Shown here in pieces: positions 1 through 11,819 of a stretch of 64,000 nucleotides of DNA (position 1 is the first letter of the stretch; each line of letters starts with the position of its first letter). The notes beneath the pieces are model-generated. The model was not told the DNA's origin. It worked only from the letters and a program-made list of their open reading frames with translations, and searched no databases. A program made the position numbers and the translations under genes. Origin of the DNA: Climacteris rufus (taxonomy: Eukaryota; Chordata; Aves; Passeriformes; Climacteridae); NCBI GenBank assembly GCA_013398175.1, contig VZRZ01003083.1, positions 1,013,815 through 1,077,814 on the forward strand, in the 5' to 3' direction.

Positions 1-1547
1 GCCAGATGGTCTTAATCTGAAATACATCTTGAAAAATACTCTCTTTCTCTGTGGGAACAGGTCCAACAGCAGTGATGATCTACAGTCTTGTCAGGGTCAT
101 GAATATGTCCCAAAGTGTGAAATGTAGAAACAAGCTTTTCTGTTTCAGGTACCTCATAGTGGCAATAACTGAACACATCTCAGACTTGAGATATTTCTCT
201 GTGGTACGCATTATTATGCTATTTTTATTAAGGATGAGGGACTTAAGATACCAACTATCATGACAAGAGTTGGTAACTGAATTTTTAAAACAGTATTCTC
301 AGGGTAAAAGCAATGAGCCTTTCTCTGTTCTGAAAATATTTTTTCCAGTTCATTGTATGGGCATGTCAAATAAATGCCATTTTGAAGAAATTGCCTCTCC
401 TCCTGTAATCCTTTTCAGTGGATAAACAGGTTTTTATTCTTCAGAGCTAACCAAACCTGTGTACTTGTTCATAGGAATTCATATTTAAATAGTCTTTTTA
501 TTCTTCATTTGGTGCAGGAGATATTGCCTTCCTGGATTGTCACTTTTGTGTGAATGAATTTTTTCTCAGTTAAGTTTTTTAAGCTGGCCATGAATGCTAT
601 CAAGCTATGTCCATTAATGACAAATTACACGTTGCTGATGTCTCATGCATTTTGTCAGTTGCCACTGACACATCAGTCTCTGCTAGGTATTATAAATATT
701 ATGTAATTTACTGGGTTAGAGTTTGATGAACTGTATTAGCATGAGGACTGCACTGGCAGCTGGAGGGCAAAAGTAGTTGTGTGTACACAGCATACAGCAG
801 GTACTGGTGCTTCCAACAACTAATCTTTTGTGCATGTTTTGCATATTGAGAGAGTCCATTGTTATGCAAAACACAGTCCTTGATTACTCCATTACAGGAT
901 TGCTCCTTTTCAAATGAACAGAGTAAACCCTTTGAAAACATTTGAAAGGTTTCTACTTATATGATCCTGGGGAGAAAGAAGGGGGAAAAAAACTTGCAAC
1001 TGACTACTGACAAACATTGTAGTGTGGTATTGGTGGTAAGCGAAGCCAGTGAAAGGACAAAAGAAGTCCATAATTTTTATACAAAACTGGTAGGGTACAG
1101 GCAAAACCAGATGACACCGCCCTAGTGTGCCCTCATAGGAGGTGGTGTGCCAAACAAATGCAATCCTTTCTCTCGTGCAATATTCAACAGCATTTTTTAA
1201 ACTTTTCTTCTGTGGACACATACCAGTTGCTCCCAGGTGGACTACTTGATGTTTGGCGTTTGGTTCTAAGTAAACAGCTCTGCTTGTTTAAATATTTATT
1301 CCTAAGATTTGGAAATCACTTTGTGTGCATTTTTAGTACCTATACAATGTGGTTTTAGAAGTTAAGTGCAACCAAATATGGTTGAAATGAACTCAGTTAA
1401 AAATACCTGTGGCTAGTTGCAATATTTCTTATCTCACTTAAAAACTTATGAGTGTCTGCCACTCTATGTGCTCTGTATTGATTTTTCTTCCTAATGGAAG
1501 TCTAAAACAAAAAACTTGTTTCTACTAAATGTTATAAAATGGAACAG
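1..1547. other. AT-rich unique DNA, no gene seen
   Basis: Both strands hold only short open frames (up to about 100 codons) with no recognisable domain and no run of splice-bounded frames. I see no tandem repeat or transposon end. The block stops where the LTR-like sequence TGTCATGGTTGAGG begins at 1548. Confidence 0.6.
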
Positions 1548-2014
1548 TGTCATGGTTGAGGAGTGGTATTCCCCAATTCATGGTCCCCACCAAGTCTCTC
1601 CAAACCCACACTGCATCTCTCTCTTGCTCCCCACTTTTTCCCCTCCCCCTTTCCACTGCGGTGAGATGGACTTGAAATTTGGAGACACAAAAGGCAAAGA
1701 TCACCAGCTGAGATAAAAACAATTTACTGGAAACTGGCAAAGGGATAAGAAAATGAACAGTAACAACACCAATATTAATAACAAAAGGTATAAGACAAAG
1801 AAACGATTTACACAGAAAACCCACAACAATAAACAAATCATGATGGGCTCTCCCTCCCCACGTTTTCTCTACTGGAAGGACCCCTTCTTTCTGGAAGAGA
1901 GAGAGAGAGAGAATCCCTTTCCCCATGAGGTGGTATCAAATAACATTACGGTCTTGGCCACAGCCTTCCAGCAATACCAAAAAAATTAACCCTGTCCTGA
2001 CTGAAATCAAAACA
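1548..2014 (-). mobile_element. ERVL-type LTR, solo or fragment
   Basis: Read on the minus strand, this block starts TGTTTTGATTTCAGTCAGGA followed by CAGGGTTAATTT, and ends CAACCATGACA at 1548. I recognise that opening (TGT..TGRTTTCAG, then GGATAGAGTTAATTTTC-like sequence) as the start of a very common bird ERVL LTR; this is from memory, not a search. The block carries a GA/CT microsatellite (1895-1913) and a CCAGTAAATTGTTTTTATC stretch with an AGTAAA-like poly(A) signal. Open frames on both strands (133 codons on minus, 1525-1926) are by-products. No matching flanking duplication is visible (aacag on the left, atgat on the right), so the ends may be off by a few bases or one end may be lost. 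No gag, pol or env sequence lies nearby. Confidence 0.72.
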
Positions 2015-4276
2015 ATGATAAATATTATGAAAACATTACCTTTTTTTTTTCTTTTTTTTTCAAATTATTCTACAGAAGCTTTCCATGGGACTTGTTCAGA
2101 ACTGATTCTCACTTATTTGGAATAGCCTCCTTTAATTGAACTGCTAGGTTTCTTGTATCTTCACTATGCATGAAATTTTGTCCTACCAAAAGGATGATAA
2201 ATGTCAGGTGGGGCTCAAATAAAGATGAAGATTGTTCTTCACAGTTTCAGTTGTCTTGTTTTATAGGTTTTTTTAATGTTAAGTTTTTATTCTTCTAAGA
2301 TAATGGTGTTATTTCACATTTCTATATCAGGAAGTTTAGCTCTTGAGGACTTCAAATAGCTCTGATCTTTTTGCAAAATGGGAAACAGCTTTATCCCTAA
2401 GTGAAAACTTGGGGAGAACTTCTTTAAAAGAGAGTTTCAAGTTTTTCCACTCCTTTCCCCTCACATGCCTAGATAACTTCTAGTTTCTGAGTCCTTTCAG
2501 TTGTTGAGTGAAAACTCAACAAGTATTGAAAATATTCCTTAATGCATTTAATTGTGGAGAAAAATAAGATAGCTGAGGCAGTTAGAAAATATTCCTTCCC
2601 CTTCATGAGTGGTTAGCTGACTTCTTGAGGGATAAAGCCTTATATCCTACCAAAATTCGTGTCTCAAAAATGTATATTTTTATTTAATTTTTATTTTTAC
2701 TTTTATATAAGAAACATGTATGGGTCTTATGGATCTATACATCCTAATATCAAAATAGATAGATATGTGGAACATTATACTTGAATGAAACTCTGTGAGA
2801 GTTCCCTGTACAAGGGACTCTACTCCTTCCCATAAATTTGCCAAGTGTAAGGTGTTTATGATATCTTGAAGTAGAGAATTTCACGTTCTAAATGCATAAG
2901 TGGCAAAAAGTATTCTTTTGTTCCAAGTATTTCACTTTGTTATGATTCAGTGTCCTTTTCCTTCTGTAATCTCACTGGGTAGAAGTTTTCCTGCTGTACT
3001 GATTCTACACAAGTAATTCCCCTATTTTATATTTCCCTTCAGATTGGTATAGACTTCGTCAGTATAATTCTGGTTTTGAACTTTAGCTTCTCTGCTTCTG
3101 CATCCTTCTACCCTCAAACACTCTCCTGTGGAGAAAAGAAAAACCTGTTCAATCTATTTTGTTTCCCAGTGATCTAGATAAAGCCTTATCATAACCTTTC
3201 TATTTTCACCTCCCCTGCAGCAGCTTATTCAAGTCTCTCATTTTCTCAGCCAGGACAAAAGTCATCCACCTTACTGGATTTTCTTCCACCTACTCCTATG
3301 CCTCTTGAACTGATGTTCCATTGACTTTAATTCAAGTTGTTCTGGCTAAAGTGCCCCAGTCTATTTGGTCCTGAGGGCACAATAACACCCTTGCCTCTAG
3401 GTAGCAGAATTATTTGTCTGTCAGAAACAATCAAAGACCACAGCACATGTTTCCATCCCCTCCAGCATGGTCTTCCAGTTCTAATAATTGAATATTTTTA
3501 TTCCACAAATGAGCTATCCATCAGACCATTCACAGAGCAGTTCCCTTCCATAGTGTGCGTCTTCACCAAAGAGGGGCTTTGACATGGAGGATAGTTCAGA
3601 GCCACATCTACTGCAGGTAGGACCAAAAAAACCTGTTTAGGTTATGCTGGCAAATACATGTCATGTCAAGATCATATTTTCTACAGGCTTAGGTGCTGAA
3701 TTAAGGACCAATGAGAGAGGAGAGCATTAAGAGTTTACTGGACAAAGACATATGGTCCTTTTCAGTGTGAATCATGAATTTGGTCTGAGGAGAACCCCAA
3801 TTATCTCCTAGAATGTTCACTTTAGGAAAGAATGTCTTGTGATAAGTTTAATATTACAGAACATAGTATGTGTTCACTAAAAAATAACTGTGACTATATT
3901 ATGTGGTAAGTGGAATTTAAATAGCTTTCCTTCAGAACAGTCAAAGAAGACAGCAAGATGAAGTAACAGGACAGGGCTTATCCTTTTCAAACCAATAGCT
4001 TCTGATTTGATGAACCTTTGAAATGCTTCTACTCTCAGCTCCCAAAAGCCCTTTGTAGATAATGTTTGGTAAGCAGATTAAGTGAAGCTATTGCAAGCTT
4101 TGTAAGGAGCAGGAAGGTCTGGGAGCCTAGAGCGGTTTCACATTACTAAGGATGGTACCTGGTCGCTGAGTATCCATCAGCCAGAACTAAACCCTGTGGA
4201 GACAGCGAGACAGTGCGACTGTCAGGTGCCTTGAGCCACTTCTCTGCCAGTGGATCGGGCAGTGTGTGGGAAGAGA
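2015..4276. other. AT-rich unique DNA, no gene seen
   Basis: T-rich tract at 2041-2061, otherwise ordinary AT-rich sequence. The longest open frame (81 codons, 3337-3582) has no recognisable feature. From about 4090 the sequence becomes richer in G and C with scattered CpG, continuing to about 4440. Confidence 0.5.
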
Positions 4277-4296
4277 TGTGACAGCATGCTGTCACA
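4277..4296. repeat. Perfect 20-bp palindrome with two TGACAG sites
   Basis: TGTGACAGCATGCTGTCACA is identical to its own reverse complement. It holds two divergent TGACAG hexamers, which is the recognition core of MEIS/PREP/TGIF TALE homeodomain proteins. It sits in a local GC-enriched patch (about 4090-4440) with several CpGs, unlike the flanks. The palindrome is seen directly; regulatory use is inference. Confidence 0.6.
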
Positions 4297-7200
4297 GGTA
4301 GGCGGACAAAGAGGGATGTGTGCAGCTGGCTGCAATTAGCCAGTGATCGGCACCCAGAGAGAGATGGCAGAATGTGAATCTCCTTCCCTCGTCCTCATAG
4401 GAATGTGGTTATGCTTAGGAAAGCTGGGTGGCAGGGGAAGCTAAAGGGCAAACAGACAAGACAAGTAGGTCTTTAAGAGAGTGAAAAGGAGGCTGAAGAA
4501 CACTGGAGACAGACTGAGACCTGTGGTATCCTGTCAATTAGGAAACTATAGTTCTGCTAAGAAGAAATCATTTAAAAAGTGGAGTTAAATCTATGGGAAA
4601 ACCGATTTTTACGGTAAAAGCAATGGAGTTGTTCATCCAATGGCTGAATGAATAGACTTTTTGGGAAAAAAAGGCAAACCAAACCATGAAACTTCAAAAT
4701 AACTTTTGTTGTTGTTGTTGTTGTTTGAGTTTTATTTTTTTTTGGTTTTTTTTTTTTGTTTTTTTTTTTTTTTTTTTTGTTAAACCAGCACTGTGGAAAG
4801 GCAGAAGTAGCCAGGAAACAGCTCAATAGCAAGAAAGGATCTGGGCTCTGCTGTGAATCATGAGCCAAATGCAACTGGGCTTAGTAAAGCAAGTACAAGG
4901 GATAAACAGTTGCCTGGAACATATGAGGAATAAAGTGATCAGTGCTAGCAATGTTTTACCAGAAAGTATGGTGTGTTTTACAAAGACAGAAGCAAGGAGT
5001 ACAGTATGTGAAAAATATCCATGCCATAAGGTAGAAGCTCATGACTCCATCTTTGTTTTTTTTGTGTGATGTCTTCTGATTGGGCTGAAACAAACTTCAA
5101 TTTCTATTTTCAGTATCTTGTAATGCATGTATATATATGGACATTTTGCAATTGTTGGTATTGGAGGTATGGACAGACCAAGCTTAAAAAAGTGTATGTG
5201 CACAGGTAAGAAAAGTCAATGATCTTGGAATAGTGGAATAGTATGGCCTTGTTAAACATTATAAAGTGATTTACTTAAATTATCTTTCAAGACTGCTTTG
5301 ACACTGGGAAAACCAAAAATGACAAATACTTTAAATTGTATGAAAGTAATCCTTTTTGCTTTCTTCATGGATATTTGGAGCTTTCTGTTAGAAGCATTCA
5401 GAATCAGAGTTACTGCACAGAAATGTTTATTAAAAAGTTTCCTATAATAGTTCCTATAAAAATCTTAATTATTCAGTAATTTTATGCTGACGTGTTCTTT
5501 CCAAAAATTTTCATATAATAAGTTACTACTTGCCAAAAATAACAATTAAAAATATAGACAAATGACTTAAGATGAGGAGTCATTTTGCTAAAAATAAATC
5601 TAAATCTTAAAGTGGTAGAAATACCAGGGGAGTTTTGACTGTCTCCATTAGCCAAATGATACTTACTTCTGTGCATTGCTGCTGGGTAGTGGAGCATGGA
5701 GAATTGCTGACAGAGATGAGTGACCTTCACTTTGAATGATGGAACTTCTCACAGTTGGTCCAGGACTTCTAATGGCTCTGTACTGATAAGTTCTGGAGGG
5801 AAGTAGGAACTGAATGAGTCATGCATGAACCCTGCCAGGAGGGACTGCAGCACTCTGACACTGCCCCATGTGCACAGCACTTGTCAGACAGGTAATGAGA
5901 CAAATGGCTTTGTTCTCCAGCAATGTATACCACTTGCTGCTTGGCCGAATTCAGTTAAAATTAATGCAAAAAAACCCCCCAAAACACTGGGAGGTTATGG
6001 GGAGTTAGGAGTATCTGAAGAGATTGGAGCAAGCAGAGGTTGGCCAGGATCACCAGTCACACTGAAGTCAACAGAAAATTTTCCCAGAGAGATTGTGTTG
6101 CCATTAAGGAAGTAAAGTGTTGAAGTCTGGCAAATAAGATCTGTCTCAAAAGGTAAACAACAGCAGTAAAGGTAAGAAACAGAGCACAGAGACAGGAGTA
6201 AGGGTTGAAGTGTGATGATGAATATTGCACCCACTTTGGAAAATCTGGCTCAAATGGGCATAAATGGATGAGCTGGTTGAAAGGTGTCCTACCTAAAGAA
6301 AGGCTTTAGTCTCTGAAAGGTTTTCTTTTATTAAACCAGAAGGTATAGCTAGAAGAGAAAACCAAAGCAACCAACATAAAACCTCTGACTATAAACATCT
6401 CCTTTCCTACCATCAGAACAACAAAAACAGTACCGTTAAGTGCTCATTTTTTTCTGTCAGAGAAAAACCCTGAAAAACGTTGCTACATGAGCAGTGCAGT
6501 GACCATTGGTGGGTACATCTGTCGTATATTTACACTTCTTTTAGCAATAACCACTTGAATGATCCTAGGTTATGCTGTCACATGAAGGCCACAGTATCTT
6601 CAGAAACTGTCTCTTCAAGACGAAATAGAAATACTTTCAGGAGCTTCAAAATCAGTTCTATTTCAGCTCCATTGTCATTAATAGTAGGAATTATTTCAAT
6701 CAAGGAAATTCAGAAAATGTGAACTTGGTCTAATGTTCCCCCACTCACAGATGTACTAAAGACCTAAAACCAGGTTCTGTTTCTGCTATGATGGTGCAGT
6801 GACAAGCTCAGTAGCTTTTGGTAAGTAGGCAAAGTGCTAGGCGTTATATCCGTAGTAAGCAGGTATCCCAAGGAGCCACATAATACTCTGCTGGACTCTG
6901 AGTTTGGCCTTGGACCCTGAGTATGAGCAAAGAAGTTTTCAGACTCTAGAGATAAGATGTAGCTGCGGTTTTTGATGGAAGGTTTTGCTGATTTACTTTA
7001 GTGCCTGTTGAGGAAAGTACATGTCATAGATATAATTATAGATGTGAAAAATTTAAAAGGTTAACAGCTATGTTTCCAAGGAATATCTGTCTAGGGTGGT
7101 GTTTTCTGTAGAAGAGGGAAGTTCCTACACAGAGTGTTTCAGGTAAGTTCTTACCCGACAGGGACACTAAGTTCTTGCTGATCACTTATTAAAGCATTTG

Positions 7201-7777
7201 TCCAAATTGCTGTACTTCAAGCTGTTTAATCAGACTAATCTGATGCTTTATCCAACAGTATATCTCTTGCTCAAGTATGACTCAGGGTGTACCAATAGCT
7301 ATATTACCGAATTTTTAAGATTATCAGACCATATTTCCAGGGGTTTTATATTAAAATCCTTCATTTGTGTTAGACTTAAAGCAGAAAATTGTCAGGTCCT
7401 TTTGCAATATGATGTAGCCATTTTTTATTTTTAATTTAAAAGTCCTATTGAACCCTTCTGGAAACTCTTGTGCTGACCAATGGGGTGTCCTGACTTTCAG
7501 TGAACCCTGAGCCCCCATGAAAACGGGACCTTCTTGTCAGTGCTTTCTGAAAAACTAATGCATTTCTAGTTCCTTGGGGACTGGATGCCTAGTATGGAAT
7601 ATATTTGACTGTCAACTATATATTAAGCAAACAGCAACATGTCCTAGAGCTGTGCTTTATCAAGTTACTTATATCTGCCCTAGCTTTTAGGAACATTACA
7701 GGAAGCCTCTGTGTGCTGAGTTAGATGCTGCATAACGAGCCATGACAGTTGGCATTCTGAAATCCTCCAGGTAGTGC
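4297..7777. other. Unique DNA with one T-rich simple repeat
   Basis: The GC-enriched patch fades by about 4440. Apart from the TTG/poly-T tract at 4705-4782, no repeat or coding signature is visible. A CAGgtaagt donor-like site at 7140-7147 and AGgtaaga at 5206 occur without a convincing upstream open exon. Confidence 0.5.
4705..4782 (+). repeat. (TTG)n then poly-T simple repeat
   Basis: About seven TTG/GTT units run into three T-tracts broken by single G pairs or A, ending near 4782. The minus-strand lysine-rich open frame here (4572-4874) is a translation of this repeat, not a gene. Confidence 0.9.
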
Positions 7778-8180
7778 TGTTGCCTTAGGTTTAACCCTTA
7801 TATATTTCAAATCCTGCGTTATCTGGCATGTATGCTTTATATCTCGTTGGTTGCTGTTTTCTATAGACAGAACACTACCGCTCTGTACTTACTCTCCAAG
7901 GACATTTGGGCTGCCCAGGCCCAAGCTTCTAAGGGGGGGGGCCGGCGAGCTAGGGGGAAATTGTAAAGTTTTAATTGGTAAATCTATGCTGATATGTGAA
8001 TGGACCAAGCCTATAAAAGTGTGGAGAACTCGTGACTTGTCCTCCATTTTGGATGATGCCTCAAGGAGGGGGCTTTGTCTGCCCTAAACATACCTTTGAA
8101 GGCCCTTCAAATGAATACACACCTTTTATTCCCTTACTCCTGCCTGGCCTCAGTTTTTTTGGCTAGCCTTTTAGGCATCA
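7778..8180 (+). mobile_element. Solo LTR, class I-like ERV, copy 1
   Basis: The LTR starts TGTTGCC and ends GGCATCA, near-perfect inverted ends. It is flanked by GTGC on both sides (7774-7777 and 8181-8184), a 4-bp target duplication as made by class I (gamma-like) ERVs. A TATAAAA box is at 8012-8018, followed by GTGTGGAGAACTCGTGACTTG as probable R start. The expected poly(A) signal has decayed (AATGAATACA near 8110) where copy 2 has AATAAA. A G-run plus GCCGGCGAGC lies in U3 at 7933-7950. It aligns along its length with 20173-20570. There is no internal retroviral sequence, so this is a solo LTR left by recombination. Class assignment rests on duplication length only. Confidence 0.86.
8012..8018 (+). 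promoter_or_regulatory. LTR TATA box (copy 1)
   Basis: TATAAAA in the context CCTATAAAAGTGTGG; the matching position of copy 2 (20406-20412) is TATAAAG with the same downstream GTGTGGAGAACTC. Conservation between copies supports it as the original LTR promoter. Present activity is unknown. Confidence 0.65.
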
Positions 8181-8341
8181 GTGCCATGGCTATAAGTAAT
8201 AACACAATAAATTTTACAGGATACCCATGGATCAGCTCAAGAGCTGGCAGATTATGGATTTGACAAACTGGAAGTAATAGTCAAATTGCCTTTTCTTGTA
8301 GCCATCTCATAATTCCTATTTTGGAGAAGATGAGAGCATAT

Positions 8342-8368
8342 AAAGTGAACAAAGTGAACAAAGTGAAA
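8342..8368 (+). repeat. Short tandem repeat, 9-bp unit x3
   Basis: AAAGTGAAC repeated head to tail, the third unit ending AAAGTGAAA. This is ordinary slippage-type repetition in AT-rich DNA. Confidence 0.8.
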
Positions 8369-9850
8369 CAGAAAAACACAATAAAGAAAACTGTTCTTCA
8401 GCTCCTGCAGTTCAGTATTTGTCTATTTGTCTATGTACATATTAATCCCCTTGTGATGCTCACTTGGGGCCTATGGAGCAACTGGGGAAACATGGACCTG
8501 GATGCTTACTCTTGCTTCTCCAGTGTTAATAGCTTGCCTTGCTAGACATGTTTAGAATGAGCTTAGTAGATAATCTCAACACAGAAAAATCTAATGTTAA
8601 AACTTTATGAATTATCTGGTTTGTCCACCCACTACAAGCTATCCAACTGCCAAGGCAACTTGGACCCAGACACCACAAGGTATCCCCAAACTGATCTTGA
8701 AATCTAGAGGCCACGGTTGTTAGGTCCTTGAATCAGGACCTAGTCAATACATCCTGTATTCCAGGTCTGAATAACCAAACAAATTTCTTTCTTGTTTTCT
8801 AGCTTCAGCACTTTCTAACCATTCTTTAAATTAGTAATGTCTATGTTGGAGATGATTTAGAGTATCATTACAGTTTAAGTTGCGTTTTGGCTACATATAC
8901 CTCACTGACTGCTTGTATTTTTCTGTGTTTTGCCTTAGAGCCTGTGTCAACATTTACAAATTATGTCTGATTGATGGAATAACAAGTGATGGGGATTGAG
9001 CTGATCAGTTGCAGTTATAACCTGCTCATTCCTAGTTTAGTTCATTTTCCTCTCTCTCCTATCTGAACTATTTTAGTGGCATCCTACACATGCTATGCAA
9101 TTAGTGCCTCTAATGTACCACTCCAACACGTGTATTGTATCTTAAGAGCAAAAGCTGTATTTTCTTTCAGATGAATAAGTAAAAATAACTTGTCTAGAGG
9201 GGAGCTTGAGATGATGTACATAAACCTAAGGTGACCTTCAGTATGACATGTCAGTACAAAGCATCATTGTGCTTACTGATAATCACCAGCAAAATAGGTT
9301 TGAATTGTCTCTCCTAAGATGTCATAGATATACATATGGGTAATTTTGAATACTTCTCATTATCAACACATTATTTTTCCTTTCATTTGCTATCCTTATC
9401 TCTTAGTATCTGCTTCACTACAGAAAATGTCTTGCCATTTATGTTTGCTTGAGTGCCACAGAATTTTGAGATTGAGCTGAGAGGGACTCTTGCACCAAGG
9501 CCAGAGAAAGCTGATTCTGTTGCAGTGAGGTTTCTCCCAAAATGGAAAAGCTTTTCTGGAAAACAGCTGCAACCCCATAACTATTGTTAAAAACAGAAGT
9601 CAGCATTTCATAGTGGATTTCTGTCTCCTTTGTTCAGGAAATGTACTGCTTCTGCCCTGAGTAATTAATAGCAGCATTAGGGCAAGGTAGCATGTGGACA
9701 GGTGTCACAAAAGTTTTGTTAAGTCATCTCAGTCGTAGAATGTATCTAAGAGTAGCCCATCAGCATCTTCTGCTTTTCCTCAGCTGTTCAGATCTGAGCA
9801 GCAGCCCCCTGTAGATCTGCTTGAATTGACAGCACAGTGCTGTATGCCCG

Positions 9851-9901
9851 CAGCAACCTTTGCAGTGGTGGCCCTTGGAGCCCACAGCAACCTTTGCAGT
9901 G
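9851..9901 (+). repeat. 17-bp direct repeat, 34-bp period
   Basis: CAGCAACCTTTGCAGTG occurs at 9851-9867 and again, identical, at 9885-9901. Each copy also has an internal CTTTGCAG/CAGCAA character. Only two units are present. Confidence 0.8.
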
Positions 9902-11258
9902 ACAATCATTAGTTCCCAACTGGTCTAGTGATCCAACCTGCAAAGTCCATTCAGCCTCTGCTGTGTCACCCAGTTGTTACTCAGCTGTAGCAGATCAGGC
10001 CTGACTTGATGGCTTTCCTGTGATTAAAATACTGCTCCTTTCATTACCACCAGAGAGTTGCTCAGTTGGGTTTTGTAACGAATCTCCTTTGGATTTTCAA
10101 CCTTAGCTGCTAAAATCACAATTCCTAATGTACTCTGCAATAGCTAATTGTTTTTACCATACCTAGAACTTGTTTTCTTAAAACATCCCATGTTCAAGTT
10201 CTAGGGCATGCAGCTTTTGTGGACACTGGAGCTTACAAATCTGAATGTTACAAGAGAGGAGATGCTGCTCAAACAAATTTTCACAAACCAACATAGAACT
10301 AACAAAAGAAAATAGATTTGTCTGCCCTGTCACCAACAGCTCTTTATTCTGTTTCCACAGGGACAAATTTGCACTTAAGCTGCTTGTTTATACATAGATT
10401 TCAAAGGGGAAAGTAACCCAAAACCACCAAACAAAAACACACATCTGAACAGGCCAGCCAATTTCAGAAATAAAAGGGGGACCCCAGTTGTTCTTGAAAC
10501 TACTTTGATCTTGCAGGTGTCACACACACATTTGGAAATTGTCTGCCCATCTCAAGACCATTAGGTCCATTAAAAAAAAAAAATTCTGACTTCATTGCAC
10601 AGGATTAATGCCATATCTACATATTGAAATCAATGTCTGAGTGTATGATCAAGATACTGGATTTAAAGATCTGCACTCAAGAAACTAGTAACCAGTCAAA
10701 GAAATAATGATTTTGTTATGGCAGCATATGGTATTTCTATTCATATTGTTAATGTTGTCAATGGCAAAGGGAAATTAAGTATTTTTTAAAAGATGTTCAG
10801 CAGGTGATTCTGAAACTAAAGACTTTGATTAAACACCAATTCCTACTGTTAACCTAAAATGTAGTTTTTACTGGCAGCAGTTGCATGCCAGCAAATTGAC
10901 AAATAAAAGAATATAAGATAAATACAGAGATTGTCCTCTCAGCAACATTCTAGTTTCTTTGCTAATTTTTGACAAGTATAGCTCCAGGCATGTAACTTTC
11001 TGTATCTGTTGTGCAAGAGGGGATTGAGTAAATGATAAAATTACTTTATTGCATGGCTAACAGTGGGCTACTAAAGGCATATCTGCACTAGACAGTCCCC
11101 ATGCTTTTTGCATGCACAGCGTCATAGTGGGGAAAATGCCTCTGGAGGGGGACTGTAGAAGAGCATCAGTATTGGAGTGACAGCTATTGATTGCTTTCAC
11201 TAGTTTCTCATACTGATGCCTTTTAGGGCTGGCAGAAGATGGAAAAACTAGAGACACA

Positions 11259-11337
11259 AATTATGGGGAAGGGAAGAAGCAAGTACCTCTCATTCACCCA
11301 ATTATGGGAAGGGGAGAAGCAGGTACCTTTTATTCGT
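11259..11337 (-). repeat. 41-bp tandem duplication in LTR
   Basis: AATTATGGG...GAAGCARGTACCT...ATTC begins at 11259 and again at 11300, with about 38 alignable bases and a few differences. Only the unit at 11300 keeps AATAAA on the minus strand; the other reads AATGAG at that place. Confidence 0.75.
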
Positions 11338-11455
11338 GCGAGTCCATAACGTGCCGGGAAACGGGAATGGGCAGTTCTCCAATCCGATGGCAAACAAGAG
11401 GTTGCCCCGAGTAATGTCTCTTTGGTTTGAGGTCCGCAAGAAGCAGCATGTGCGT

Positions 11456-11476
11456 CTGTGTGTGTGTGTGTGTGTC
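11456..11476 (+). repeat. (TG)n microsatellite
   Basis: About ten TG units, inside the minus-strand LTR. Confidence 0.9.
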
Positions 11477-11819
11477 TCCAGAGCGAGAACCCATATTTAG
11501 AGTGAGTTTTACGATTCCATATAGTTGACAGAAATCTCCCAATTAGAGCGGGGTGCAGTTACATGTACACTGGTCATTGGGTCTCATATTACTTTCATGT
11601 TTCTGCCATCAAAGGAGATGAAATGTACTTGTCTTGAGGACAGTAAGGGATAACACAGGGGGCAACATGCCCTTGTTACTAGGGTAACAAGCATGGACTA
11701 GGGTATGGGTCTTTTATCATCTACTAGTTCTATAAATATTAACAGTGGAAAACTACAGGGTTTTCTACGTAGGGAGTTAGAGTAGCAAAATGAAAAAGCA
11801 AAATTCCATTTTGGCATCA

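Larger units (their letters stand above)
8181..11213. other. Unique DNA with short direct repeats
   Basis: Contains a 9-bp unit repeated three times (8342-8368), a 17-bp direct repeat (9851-9867 and 9885-9901) and a 12-base A tract at 10572-10583. No open frame above about 75 codons, no recognised domain and no transposon ends. Confidence 0.5.
11214..11819 (-). mobile_element. Solo LTR, class I-like ERV, minus strand
   Basis: On the plus strand the element starts TGATGCC and ends GGCATCA, exact 7-bp inverted ends. ATAC flanks both sides (11210-11213 and 11820-11823), a 4-bp target duplication. Orientation comes from AATAAA on the minus strand (plus-strand TTTATT 11329-11334) inside CACGAATAAAAGGTACC, with U5 then running to 11214. 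The last bases read on minus (GCCAGCCC...AGGCATCA) resemble the 3' end of the 7778-8180 LTR (GGCTAGCC...AGGCATCA), so the families are probably related although U3 differs. A roughly 41-bp unit including the poly(A) region is duplicated (11259 and 11300). A (TG)n run is at 11456-11476. There is no internal retroviral sequence, so it is a solo LTR. Confidence 0.77.

Noticed and set aside
4572..4874. 100-codon minus-strand lysine-rich frame
   Set aside because: Translation of the T-rich simple repeat at 4705-4782.
7140..7147. CAGgtaagt splice donor
   Set aside because: Good motif but no open or otherwise exon-like sequence upstream with an acceptor. Several such sites are expected by chance (also 18651 and 5206).
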